Virus record (IMG/VR): IMGVR_UViG_3300032241_000706
Span: 1 to 22,636 of that record
Source of the DNA: a virus
Reading direction: 5' to 3' (one strand)
DNA length: 22,636 nt
A model generated the notes under the pieces. That model was not told where the DNA came from, searched no databases, and was given only the letters and a program-made list of their open reading frames with translations. Made by a program: the position numbers and the translations under genes. Of the stretch, positions 1 through 6,375 are shown one piece after another (position 1 is the stretch's first letter; each line of letters starts with the position of its first letter).

Positions 1-1342
1 GGCTGACGGTTCCACTGGGCTTGACGCAAGTAATTGCAGCACTCTTAGGTATTCCAAGCAACTCTGCAAACTCCTCATTGGCTCGTCTAGCTTCCTCTCG
101 AAGCTCTGTAAGTAAACCATTTAGTTTGTCTCCTTGGGTTGTAAGTAATGGGTTGTCGTAAATTCCGGTAAGCGATACGCCCAATAATCTTTCCTCTTCC
201 GTATTTCGTTGCCACACTTTTCGCAGGTAGGGGAATTTAATGAATGTAGCTTGGATGGTGCCGAGGATGGCTGCAAGTCGTACCTTGCGTAATAGGGTAT
301 CTTTTGTATCATCATGGCGTACTACAACCTCACTGAGATTACAAAATTGGTATGGTCGCAAAATGATCTCCGAGCATGGATTAGTTCCGAACTCATAATT
401 TGGATCACGATGCCCGTATTTTTCAACCGTCTTTCTAGCAGCTTCCCGATTAAAAATCCCTCGTTCACCGGAATGGGAGTTGTAAAGTGATAACCATTCT
501 TCCATGAACTTTCCGACAGTAGGTGTTTCTGAATACACCGCACTGTTGTTCGCAAGAGCGCGGTGTGGTGCGGTTTCCCACCATGGTCCAGCTTTAGCAT
601 GTCGAATCCTTTCATCATCTAAGTCTGACAATGATATCATAGCTGAGCGACGAACACCACCCACTACAACTACCTCGCCAATCTTACACATTAGGTCGTG
701 GCACTCTAATGAATGCAACTTACGACCCTTAGCGTGTTTAAACGTATTTACTACAAAGTTAAATAAATCAACTAATGGTTCCGGCCCGGAAGCTCTTCCA
801 CCAAAAGTTTTGAGTCGTGCTCCGGCAGGTCGGACATTGGACACGTCCCACTTTGGAATTTCTCCAGCCCAGAGGTTGGCGAGGAGTAAACGTAATGATT
901 TGGCCCATCCTTCTTTGGAGTCGTGGACTGCAATGGTATGGTCTGACTCAAAAAGTTTCTCTGGCACCTCGGGCAACTGGTTAATGTATTTCGATTCGAC
1001 CGAAAATCCAACTCCAGTTCCACACAACAAAATAAACATAGCTTCGTCGAAGCTCTTGGGGTCATCCACTGGGAGATACGAGCAATTATAGACGCAAGTA
1101 TTGTCACGATCGGCACTCTTTCCTGCAGTCATCATGGCGCGCATGGACGGCATAAGTTCTAGGTTTTTAATGGATTTGAAAAGTTCTTTCTTTAACTTTT
1201 CGTTTTCGGTAATTTGGGGTGTGCGGCTAAAAATATAATCTACAAAACGGTGCACAGTTTCGTCCCAGGTTTCACGACGACCTTTGTCATCTTGATAACG
1301 GGCGTAACGGCTGGCAGCGATATATTCTTGGTATTGATCCAT
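1..1342 (-). CDS. nrdJ: Adenosylcobalamin-dependent (class II) ribonucleoside-triphosphate reductase, 3' end cut by window edge
   Basis: The frame is open from an ATG at 1342 to the left edge (447 codons visible), so the C-terminus is missing. Seen: MPSMRAMMTAG (residues 64-74), NTCVYNCSYLPVDDP (81-95), a GTGVGFSVE stretch, GGVRRSAMIS, NPCSEI (C323, E325) and FCNLSEVV (C334), ending in VKPSGTVS at the edge. The 11-residue spacing C323/C334 equals that of the radical cysteine C408 and redox cysteine C419 in the monomeric Lactobacillus leichmannii enzyme. C83 or C87 would supply the other N-terminal redox cysteine. Family role: reduces NTPs to dNTPs using coenzyme B12 and needs no oxygen. NPCSEI with FCNLSE resembles the RTPR type rather than the dimeric NrdJ type. 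The gene follows a terminator-like hairpin with only about 26 nt between, and no classical Shine-Dalgarno is visible. Confidence 0.93.
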   Translation of the reverse strand, partial: MDQYQEYIAASRYARYQDDKGRRETWDETVHRFVDYIFSRTPQITENEKLKKELFKSIKNLELMPSMRAMMTAGKSADRDNTCVYNCSYLPVDDPKSFDEAMFILLCGTGVGFSVESKYINQLPEVPEKLFESDHTIAVHDSKEGWAKSLRLLLANLWAGEIPKWDVSNVRPAGARLKTFGGRASGPEPLVDLFNFVVNTFKHAKGRKLHSLECHDLMCKIGEVVVVGGVRRSAMISLSDLDDERIRHAKAGPWWETAPHRALANNSAVYSETPTVGKFMEEWLSLYNSHSGERGIFNREAARKTVEKYGHRDPNYEFGTNPCSEIILRPYQFCNLSEVVVRHDDTKDTLLRKVRLAAILGTIQATFIKFPYLRKVWQRNTEEERLLGVSLTGIYDNPLLTTQGDKLNGLLTELREEARRANEEFAELLGIPKSAAITCVKPSGTVS

Positions 1343-1368
1343 GGTATCTTTATTGTTATGAGTTGATG

Positions 1369-1403
1369 AAAAAGGGAGGCCACAGTTTCTATGGACACTC
1401 CCC
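1369..1403 (-). terminator. Terminator-like hairpin between ssb and the reductase gene
   Basis: On the minus strand GGGAG and CTCCC pair as an outer stem, CCATAG and CTGTGG pair as an inner stem around an AAA loop, and TTTTTC follows. This has the form of a factor-independent terminator after the SSB gene. The reductase start is so close that either read-through or attenuation must feed it. Confidence 0.7.
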
Positions 1404-1433
1404 GGTACTACGGTACTACGATTGAAGGACTAC

Positions 1434-1949
1434 TTATACTGCAAAGTCGTCGGCAGCAGATGAACCGCCACCTAATTTGTCGCCATCATCCAATTTCTGG
1501 AGATTGTTTAAACCACATGCAATGCCTTTAGAACCGGCTGCATTGTATGGGTAAAATGTTACTGAAGCACGGCCATAGCAACCACTGTAGAACTCGCTTG
1601 GGTCAAACAACTCTTCACGATTAGCATCTACAACTTGTGGCTTTTGTGCACTGTTAGCATTGATGAAATAATGGCCAGCATAAGCTGCATCATCACGCTC
1701 TTCATCACCATCACGCAAACCACCTTTTAAGCCCTTTGGTACTGAACCACCAAAGAACGCCGCATTACTAGACTTGCAGTCTTCAAAGGCTTGTTTCAAT
1801 TTAGCAACACCGGCTGTATCTGTTTTTGGAATCAAGATAGATACTGAATACTTTGGTTCGCCACCGTTCATACCAGCTTTAGGCTGGAACACGTTAGCGT
1901 ATGAGAAACGAACTTTACCGGTTACTACTTTAACTTTATTAGATTGCAT
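1434..1949 (-). CDS. Single-stranded DNA-binding protein, DUF2815/Enc34-like
   Basis: This 171-residue protein starts MQSNKVKVVTGKVRFSYANV and carries PKYSVSILIPKTD (about 33-45). A later segment reads FYSGCYGRASVTFYPYN, followed by GIACGLNNLQKL, a pattern I recognise from the DUF2815 family. The phage member Enc34 SSB has an OB fold related to T7 gp2.5. The tail is acidic and ends DDFAV, like the acidic C-terminal tips by which phage SSBs contact replication partners. The start has AGGAAA a few bases upstream and a TTGCAC-N17-TATAAT promoter just before it, and a hairpin terminator follows, so it looks able to be its own strong transcript. Expected role: coating single strands during replication and recombination. 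Family assignment is from motif memory, not a search. Confidence 0.85.
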   Translation of the reverse strand: MQSNKVKVVTGKVRFSYANVFQPKAGMNGGEPKYSVSILIPKTDTAGVAKLKQAFEDCKSSNAAFFGGSVPKGLKGGLRDGDEERDDAAYAGHYFINANSAQKPQVVDANREELFDPSEFYSGCYGRASVTFYPYNAAGSKGIACGLNNLQKLDDGDKLGGGSSAADDFAV

Positions 1950-2012
1950 GATATTTCCTATTTACATTAGAACTGGACTTCAATCGGGGCCAGCTCGTCT
2001 ACCCGTACTACC

Positions 2013-2041
2013 ATTATACACAACTTTTATGCGTCGTGCAA
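2013..2041 (-). promoter_or_regulatory. Sigma-70-type promoter for the SSB gene
   Basis: Reading the minus strand, TTGCAC (2041-2036) is followed after exactly 17 nt by a perfect TATAAT (2018-2013). It overlaps the 3' end of the preceding small gene, and the predicted start lies about 60 nt before the SSB start codon. The -35 box matches TTGACA at only three positions, but spacing and the -10 box are consensus. Confidence 0.65.
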
Positions 2042-2284
2042 TAATCCGTGAACCTGTAATGCTTTGTGTACTGCTAGTGCGTTAATGAAGTCGCTTCTAT
2101 ACTCGAATTCATGTAGCGCTTCTGGATCTTCTGCGATGTAGTCAATTACATCATACATTGTATCACGTAATTGTAACACAGCTTCTCTGTTTCCACTACC
2201 AGGTAATCCATCAAATTGTTTGATATATGTGTCAATCAAATAATCTGGTACTTCAATGTCGTTACCAAGGCATTCGACTTTCAT
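2027..2284 (-). CDS. Hypothetical protein, 85 aa, acidic
   Basis: The protein begins MKVECLGNDIEVPDYLIDTY and is rich in Asp and Glu, with predicted helical stretches around 36-60 and 62-80. I do not recognise the family. The ATG follows a small membrane-protein gene by 10 nt and the gene runs on into the promoter of the SSB gene, so that promoter is embedded in its coding sequence. It belongs to the same transcript as the DUF2800 gene upstream. Confidence 0.65.
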   Translation of the reverse strand: MKVECLGNDIEVPDYLIDTYIKQFDGLPGSGNREAVLQLRDTMYDVIDYIAEDPEALHEFEYRSDFINALAVHKALQVHGLLHDA

Positions 2285-2294
2285 AGGTACTTTC

Positions 2295-2444
2295 TTATAA
2301 TTGTAATGTTACCATAACCAGACCCACGTTACCTAGAGCATATCCTAAGAACGAGATCCCCATGCCTACTTGGCCTTTCATAAAAAATTGAATAGCTACT
2401 GCTAAATATACAAAACCAATAAAACCGATTAGCCATGCGTTCAT
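2295..2444 (-). CDS. Small membrane protein, 49 aa
   Basis: An ATG at 2444 overlaps the TGA of the DUF2800 gene (ATGA) and opens 49 codons ending in TAA. The product begins MNAWLIGFIGFVYLAVAIQF, a clear hydrophobic segment (about 3-21), and has a second one, GMGISFLGYALGNVGLVMVT, with a short KGQ turn between. It therefore looks like a two-pass inner-membrane hairpin. The stop/start overlap and the hydrophobic pattern support it as real. Function is unknown; it could be holin-like, but the replication neighbourhood does not favour that. Confidence 0.6.
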   Translation of the reverse strand: MNAWLIGFIGFVYLAVAIQFFMKGQVGMGISFLGYALGNVGLVMVTLQL

Positions 2445-3589
2445 GCGAAGTCCTCCTTGGCTGCTTGTTTAACACGAACCAGTTTTGGCTGACCTTCTGG
2501 GCGCAACACTAAGTCTCCAAGCCATGCTGTTACTTGTGGGTTAATCTTTTCCAAGTTTGGAATTGATTTGAGTGTTGGTTGATTCCAGATTTGTTCTGCT
2601 GGTAAACCTTTTTCAACAAGCACTGCAGCTGCTAATTGGTTGTCTACAATCTTACGATGTGTCTTAGTTGTTGTTAGCTTAAATCCTGTCGGAATAACAT
2701 TATTTTTTACGGCTTTTTCGAGGGCGTATTCTTCGACGTCGTTTGCCCACGTGCGGAGGTCTTGGGCTTTGCCGAGGACTTCAATGATTTCTTCTTCGGT
2801 GAGGAGGGGAGGCTCTTTGAAGTCTTGCTTGGCGAGCTCGGTGTTGAAGTCGCTGCGCGCACGGCACGTGGCTTTGGCGCGGCAGAACTGGCACCATTCA
2901 CCCGGGAGGAACTCGCCTGAGCCGCTCCACGCTTTCTTGGCTTTGGGTTTGACGAAGTAGTTTGCCCAGTCGACGAGCTTGGTAATGCTTGTGCCGTCGG
3001 TAGAGATGCTATCAAGGCGAGGCTGGTGGATCGTATAGCTGACTTCTTTGATCTCTGGCCATTCTTCTTTGAATTTGGCGTAGGCGCCGAGGGCATAGAG
3101 TCTAAGTTGCGGGTTATCTTGCGCATAGACCGGAACGCCTCTTCCGAACTTGAGGTCGATGACACGAATGGAGTGCTGAGAAAGTATAACCACATCGGCC
3201 GTACCAAAGCCGTCAGGAACCCACTCAGAGAAGTCCACACGCTGCTCAAAGAGGGGAGTGTCGCCCTCACCGATTTGAGAACGTACGTATAAAACGTAGT
3301 TATCGACGTGAGCCTCAAAATCGTCTCGTTCATCGGCTGTGTAATTCTGGTAGATTTGGTGCGCTTTGATGTCTGCGTATTCTGTTTCATACTCTTCGTG
3401 TCCTATTTGGTTGTAATGAAGGCGCAAACGAATTTCGCCAAGAGAGTGGGCAAGAGTGCCTTCTGCAGAGAAATCAATCCCCTTGGTACTTCTTTTGGGT
3501 TCTGGGAGGGTAGCTTCTAGCCGGGCGCTAGGCGTACAAGACAGCCACCGTTTAGAGCCGGAGGCTGATAGCATCGCATGTGCAGTCAT
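2441..3589 (-). CDS. DUF2800-type PD-(D/E)XK (RecB/Cas4-like) nuclease-like protein
   Basis: The 382-residue protein begins with MTAHAMLSASGSKRWLSCTP, including C18. GTLAH occurs at 44-48 with GE at 51-52, GTADVVI at 129-135 (D132), RVIDLKFG at 142-149 (D145, K147), then QDNPQLRLYALGAY. A C-terminal cysteine group follows (C233, C236, C242). D132, D145-x-K147 fit a PD-(D/E)XK core, and C18 with the three late cysteines could hold a 4Fe-4S cluster as in Cas4/AddB-type nucleases. In phages this family usually sits beside a DUF2815 SSB, as here, suggesting end processing or recombination. Codon use changes sharply near 2705: upstream codons (residues 1 to about 292) often end in G or C, the last 90 often end in A or T. 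Confidence 0.85.
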   Translation of the reverse strand: MTAHAMLSASGSKRWLSCTPSARLEATLPEPKRSTKGIDFSAEGTLAHSLGEIRLRLHYNQIGHEEYETEYADIKAHQIYQNYTADERDDFEAHVDNYVLYVRSQIGEGDTPLFEQRVDFSEWVPDGFGTADVVILSQHSIRVIDLKFGRGVPVYAQDNPQLRLYALGAYAKFKEEWPEIKEVSYTIHQPRLDSISTDGTSITKLVDWANYFVKPKAKKAWSGSGEFLPGEWCQFCRAKATCRARSDFNTELAKQDFKEPPLLTEEEIIEVLGKAQDLRTWANDVEEYALEKAVKNNVIPTGFKLTTTKTHRKIVDNQLAAAVLVEKGLPAEQIWNQPTLKSIPNLEKINPQVTAWLGDLVLRPEGQPKLVRVKQAAKEDFA

Positions 3590-3621
3590 TTTATTCTTTC
3601 AATTCGGTTAAGATGTATACA

Positions 3622-3636
3622 TACTAATGCAAAAAA
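3622..3636 (-). repeat. 15-bp direct repeat, copy 1
   Basis: The minus strand reads TTTTTTGCATTAGTA, identical to 4936-4950. In both places the T run is the tail of a terminator hairpin and the rest leads into the next gene's 5' region. Confidence 0.75.
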
Positions 3637-3659
3637 GGGGCGTTGTCCACCCCTTTTTT
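3631..3659. terminator. Symmetric, probably bidirectional terminator
   Basis: AAAAAAGGGG and CCCCTTTTTT form a perfect 10-bp inverted repeat around a 9-nt loop, giving a T run on either strand. It lies after the terminase small subunit-like gene and about 40 nt before the DUF2800 start, separating two transcription units. Confidence 0.85.
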
Positions 3660-3684
3660 ACCGAATTAATGAAAAAATATTTAC

Positions 3685-4074
3685 TTAGCTTTTTAGGGCG
3701 GTTAGCAAATCTGCTATTTCTTTATTGAAGTCGACCTTGGTTTCTACTTTAGCGTCGAGTTTGATATCGCGGGTTTCGCGGTAGTCTTGCTGGAATTGAC
3801 CACGAAGGGCAATCTCTGCAAGTCGGCTGTTAAAGCCTTTGTTGTTGACGTTGGCTAGGATTTCACGTTCCCAATAGGCTTGGGCATTTGTTACAGCGCT
3901 ATCTAGGGCGTCAGCAAACTCTGGATGATTCTTTTTCCAAGTGTCTGCCACACCTTTGTTAATGCCAATCTCGGCAAACATCATTTTTTGGGATGCACCT
4001 TCTTTACCCATTTCAATGATGCGGTCGCACATTTCGGGTTTAAACACATACTTGGTTGGTTTCTTAGCTGCCAC
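3685..4074 (-). CDS. Terminase small subunit-like DNA-binding protein
   Basis: The 129-residue product has an N-terminal helix-turn-helix pattern: FKPEMCDRIIEMGKEGASQK (11-30), then EIGINKGVADTWKKNHPEF. This is followed by the ALDSAVTNAQAYWEREILAN stretch typical of small terminase subunits, which bind the packaging site and hand DNA to the large subunit. The start is GTG (4074) with a GGTGG-like site just upstream, overlapping the previous gene by 11 nt. No large terminase gene lies in the window, so the packaging link rests on family resemblance; another HTH DNA-binding role is possible. A strong terminator follows. Confidence 0.72.
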   Translation of the reverse strand: MAAKKPTKYVFKPEMCDRIIEMGKEGASQKMMFAEIGINKGVADTWKKNHPEFADALDSAVTNAQAYWEREILANVNNKGFNSRLAEIALRGQFQQDYRETRDIKLDAKVETKVDFNKEIADLLTALKS

Positions 4075-4327
4075 ACTTCCACCTTTTTAGAGCTGCTGCT
4101 TTTCTTGTTGGTTTGCCGTTCTCGTCTTTCATCGGGCCTTTAACGCCGGACATGCGAGCACAGAATGAGTCTTTACGTGCGCCACCTTGAGGTTGTGGTG
4201 CTTTTAAATTTGAGCCTGTTGCTGCATTGTACTTGGCTCTTCCCTTGGCAGTTAAGCCAGCACCTTTAGATACTGGTAGCTTTTCACCGCGGCCAATAGA
4301 TAGGGAAGGATTCTTTTTTGTTGCCAT
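4064..4327 (-). CDS. Small basic phage protein, DUF6321-like
   Basis: The 87-residue product is very basic, with GLTAKGRAKYNAATGSNLKA (about 24-43) and a second block, ARKDSFCARMSGVKGPMKDE, then KPTRKAAALKRWKCGS. The LTAKGRAKYN...GSNLKAP and SFCARM patterns recur in small proteins of aquatic phages that I recall as DUF6321; this label is from memory. No enzymatic motif is visible. The start ATG overlaps the preceding stop (TAATG), and its 3' end overlaps the terminase-like gene, so these are co-translated. Nucleic-acid binding is possible given the charge, but that is inference. Confidence 0.7.
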   Translation of the reverse strand: MATKKNPSLSIGRGEKLPVSKGAGLTAKGRAKYNAATGSNLKAPQPQGGARKDSFCARMSGVKGPMKDENGKPTRKAAALKRWKCGS

Positions 4328-4488
4328 TATTTTTTCTTTGGGGGTTTAGCTGTTTTGGCAGACTGCACAAATGCGTCTTTTGTAGGCGCACCTTTGGCAC
4401 CCGGCTTGCGCATCTTCTCGCCAGAGCCAGCTTTTATGCGTTCTTGTTTAGCGTGGATGTTTGCGTACAAACCGGGTTTAGTTGCCAT
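4327..4488 (-). CDS. Small basic conserved phage protein, 53 aa
   Basis: An ATG at 4488, one base after the stop of the upstream gene, opens MATKPGLYANIHAKQERIKA, then GSGEKMRKPGAKGAPTKDAF, ending PPKKK with TAATG shared with the next gene. The pattern PGLYANIHAKxxRI...GSGEKMRKPGxKGAPT is one I recognise as a very common small protein beside packaging or structural genes of aquatic phages. Its function is unknown. Confidence 0.75.
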   Translation of the reverse strand: MATKPGLYANIHAKQERIKAGSGEKMRKPGAKGAPTKDAFVQSAKTAKPPKKK

Positions 4489-4489
4489 A

Positions 4490-4735
4490 TTAGAATCCTG
4501 TAAGTTTCTTTACTGCTTTGGTTAATTCTTTTTCTGTACTTTCGCTAACAAATTTATTAATTTGCATTGCAGCATCAATAATTTCTTCCATTGTAGGAAA
4601 TTTTGGTGCTGTTTCAGCAAGTTGTTTAGCTGTTTTATCCATTAGATCCCATGCAGCGATATTGGCTTTATAGTTGTTTTCTAATAGTTCTTTAGCTTGG
4701 GTAAATGTAGCAAAACGTAGTTCAAATGGGTTCAT
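4490..4735 (-). CDS. Hypothetical helical protein, 81 aa
   Basis: The product starts MNPFELRFATFTQAKELLEN and is predicted mostly helical with alternating charged and hydrophobic residues, including PTMEEIIDAAMQINKFVSES. It loosely resembles phasin-like or phage accessory helical proteins; I assign no function. The frame stays open to a TTG at 4843 and an ATG at 4801, but the residues gained are low-complexity (QHTHTERNK) and come from a GT-rich run, so I chose the ATG at 4735. No strong Shine-Dalgarno is present. A 200-nt structured leader precedes it. Confidence 0.65.
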   Translation of the reverse strand: MNPFELRFATFTQAKELLENNYKANIAAWDLMDKTAKQLAETAPKFPTMEEIIDAAMQINKFVSESTEKELTKAVKKLTGF

Positions 4736-4944
4736 TTTGTTTCTTTCTGTGTGTGTGTGTTGTGTGATTGCCCGCATTTGGTGAAAAACCTTCACTGTTT
4801 TGGGCGTTGTGAAAGTGCCGTCTTTCCGGCTGCCAGGGGTCAAGTCACCTCCCCGTACTTGTAGGCGACCGAGCGTCCCCAGTCCAAAGCAAGGCTTTCG
4901 CCTGCAGAAGGCGTCTCACGACGAGCTCCTATATCTACTAATGC
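4736..4944 (-). other. Long 5' leader with several potential RNA hairpins
   Basis: Between the terminator at 4945-4968 and the 81-aa gene lie about 200 nt without a convincing gene. The 4815-4930 part looks more GC-rich than its surroundings and has several small hairpins on the minus strand: CGTC-GTGA-GACG (GNRA-type loop), CGCCT-TCTGC-AGGCG, GCCG-GAAAGA-CGGC, and CAAGT...ACTTG overlapping GGGG...CCCC. A CA-repeat run (about 4750-4765) lies before the start codon. It may be a structured untranslated leader or a small RNA. No known riboswitch or tRNA was recognised. Confidence 0.4.
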
Positions 4945-4950
4945 AAAAAA
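4936..4950 (-). repeat. 15-bp direct repeat, copy 2
   Basis: Same TTTTTTGCATTAGTA as at 3622-3636, again immediately after a terminator stem. Confidence 0.75.
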
Positions 4951-4968
4951 CAAGGGAAAACCGCCCTT
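4945..4968 (-). terminator. Rho-independent terminator ending the long operon
   Basis: On the minus strand AAGGG-CGGTTTT-CCCTT forms a 5-bp stem and 7-nt loop followed by G and TTTTTT. It overlaps the stop codon of the 86-aa gene and would end the transcript running from the primase gene. Confidence 0.7.
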
Positions 4969-5227
4969 AATCGGGCATGATAATTTTGCGTATTGGTTTT
5001 TGGCCTGTGGCTGCGGCATCTTTGGCTTTTTGCTCTTCCTCCATCATTTTACGGAAGGTTGGCATCATTTCATTGACGATCATTTTAGTCATCGCTTCGG
5101 CTTTCATGCGATCAATCATCTCTTGCTCTTCAGTAGTTCTTTTTACTTTTTCGTCAATGTTGTCTGCAATTTTAGAACTGAATTTACGATGCTTTAAAAA
5201 CTGACGAATAAAATTATCATTGCTCAT
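4967..5227 (-). CDS. Hypothetical charged helical protein, 86 aa
   Basis: Starts MSNDNFIRQFLKHRKFSSKI. A long Glu/Lys/Met-rich helix (about 26-74) with MKAEAMTKMIVNEMMPTFRK suggests a coiled-coil or helical bundle. No family recognised. The ATG overlaps the previous gene by 11 nt, and the stop lies in the terminator stem, making it the last gene of the operon. Confidence 0.7.
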   Translation of the reverse strand: MSNDNFIRQFLKHRKFSSKIADNIDEKVKRTTEEQEMIDRMKAEAMTKMIVNEMMPTFRKMMEEEQKAKDAAATGQKPIRKIIMPD

Positions 5228-5420
5228 CTTTTTTCTCTGCCTCGTATTTTGCTAACAATACTTCAAATTGTGGGCCACCTTGTTGCCTGATAATATTTAC
5301 CAAGTTGGCTACTCGAATATGGGGGCGTTCTCCAAGCTCTTGTAAAACTGCATTAGTAAAATCTACAGTCCAAGAAAAGTTTAAAATTTCTTTTGCTAAT
5401 GGGTCCTGTTGTTCGGTCAT
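5217..5420 (-). CDS. Hypothetical protein, 67 aa
   Basis: The sequence MTEQQDPLAKEILNFSWTVD, then TNAVLQELGERPHIRVANLV, is acidic and probably helical. No family recognised. The ATG overlaps the upstream stop codon (ATGA) and the 3' end overlaps the next gene, so translation is coupled on both sides. Confidence 0.7.
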   Translation of the reverse strand: MTEQQDPLAKEILNFSWTVDFTNAVLQELGERPHIRVANLVNIIRQQGGPQFEVLLAKYEAEKKDEQ

Positions 5421-5704
5421 TTCTTTTTACCTTTCTTTTCAATTATTTCAAACATTTTTTTTCGCTGCGCCAGTTTTTCTGGGTCTGTGCAGTATTGGTC
5501 TAGCTCCATCTTACGGCAGTATGTATCCATGAGTTTTTCCATACGCATGTCGTGCAATACTTTAATACCCCACAGTGCATTGGCGACATCATCTTCTGTC
5601 ATTGGTACTGGGTGGTCGCCGTGATGTTTGTAAAGCAAATCCAAATCTTCACTAGTTTGCCATGCCACCATAATAGCGCTTTCTAAATCAATATGTGGGT
5701 TCAT
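5417..5704 (-). CDS. Hypothetical protein, 95 aa
   Basis: Starts MNPHIDLESAIMVAWQTSED and is probably all-helical, with MTEDDVANALWGIKVLHDMR in the middle and a basic KKGKKK tail. No catalytic motif or family recognised. ATGA overlap with the gene before, and its own stop overlaps the next start, in the run of small proteins between the DUF3310 gene and the terminator. Confidence 0.7.
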   Translation of the reverse strand: MNPHIDLESAIMVAWQTSEDLDLLYKHHGDHPVPMTEDDVANALWGIKVLHDMRMEKLMDTYCRKMELDQYCTDPEKLAQRKKMFEIIEKKGKKK

Positions 5705-5922
5705 TTCATCCTCTTCTTTGCTTTTTTAATTTCGGCATCAAAGTCAATGCTATACCAACCGCCAACAATTTTAAGAGCTGGTAATAATTCTTTCCAAGAC
5801 GCAACATCATCTTCATGCCAACTTTTGGGTTGCTTTAACATACCAGCAATACTGACATAGCTATCTGCTAAACAAGTCCTAGTAATATCGTCAACGATAT
5901 CATCATCAATTTCAATAATCAT
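5701..5922 (-). CDS. Hypothetical protein, 73 aa
   Basis: Starts MIIEIDDDIVDDITRTCLAD, continues with SWHEDDVASWKELLPALKIV and WYSIDFDAEIKKAKKRMK. The acidic N-terminal strand-helix layout is common among phage accessory proteins. I know no function. ATGA overlaps link it to the DUF3310 gene upstream and the next gene downstream. Confidence 0.7.
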   Translation of the reverse strand: MIIEIDDDIVDDITRTCLADSYVSIAGMLKQPKSWHEDDVASWKELLPALKIVGGWYSIDFDAEIKKAKKRMK

Positions 5923-6209
5923 TTACCGCACTCCTTATCCGCCATCATGTATGTATGAGGACCTGTGTTTTCAAAAAATTTACTAAGATCCGGTTTAGTT
6001 TGCAGTTCTATAAGTTTATTTATATACCACATTGCTTTACGCAAATCTTCAACACCGCCTTTTTCTTTCCAACGCCACAAATATTTAATCGCATTTGCAG
6101 TGCAAATTGCTTCAACACCAACAAGATTAGCAGTTGCTGAGGCAAGAGCGTCAATACATTCAATACCGCCCTGAGTATAGTGTTTAGGATGATTGACTGG
6201 ATCTTGCAT
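5919..6209 (-). CDS. DUF3310 family protein
   Basis: The 96-residue protein begins MQDPVNHPKHYTQGGIECID and continues with EAICTANAIKYLWRWKEKGG and VEDLRKAMWYINKLIEL. The VNHPxHY...GxEciD and F/N-x-IKYLWRWKxKGGxEDLxKAxWYL pattern is diagnostic of DUF3310, a small phage family sometimes annotated as nucleotide kinase-like without solid proof. It overlaps the upstream gene by 26 nt. A nucleotide-metabolism role would suit the reductase and PPK2 in this genome but remains unproven. Confidence 0.9.
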   Translation of the reverse strand: MQDPVNHPKHYTQGGIECIDALASATANLVGVEAICTANAIKYLWRWKEKGGVEDLRKAMWYINKLIELQTKPDLSKFFENTGPHTYMMADKECGK

Positions 6210-6375
6210 GTTTTTCCTTTAATTCTTTTTCAACGGCCATAACCTCAGCTTCGTTATCACAAACCCATAATGTTTTAATTGGAGAGAACATTGATAGGTC
6301 AATGTCTTCAACACCACGCACAACGTCAACTAACGGATAGCCTTTAACTTCGTGCTCCACAATAAATATACTCAC
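6184..6375 (-). CDS. Hypothetical protein, 63 aa
   Basis: Starts at a GTG (6375) whose bases overlap the TGA of the sigma region 4-like gene. Product MSIFIVEHEVKGYPLVDVVR, then LWVCDNEAEVMAVEKELKEK, looks like a small alpha/beta protein. No family recognised. Coupled translation at both ends. Confidence 0.65.
   Translation of the reverse strand: MSIFIVEHEVKGYPLVDVVRGVEDIDLSMFSPIKTLWVCDNEAEVMAVEKELKEKHARSSQSS

Noticed and set aside
504-1091. Plus-strand open frame of 195 codons
   Set aside because: It is antisense to the reductase, whose conserved motifs are clear in the minus frame; no family-like sequence.
772-1116. Minus-strand frame of 114 codons in the reductase region
   Set aside because: Out of frame with the reductase motifs (NPCSEI, GTGVGFS), low-quality composition.
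1343-1433. Cobalamin riboswitch before the class II reductase
   Set aside because: Too short (about 90 nt) and no B12-box-like sequence; only a terminator-type hairpin is visible.
2707-3390. Minus-strand frame of 227 codons in the DUF2800 gene
   Set aside because: Ser/Thr/Lys-rich shadow caused by the GC-rich codons of the true gene; no recognisable domain.
4736-4843. TTG (4843) or ATG (4801) as the start of the 81-residue gene
   Set aside because: Extra residues come from a GT-rich repeat and hairpin region and are not protein-like.
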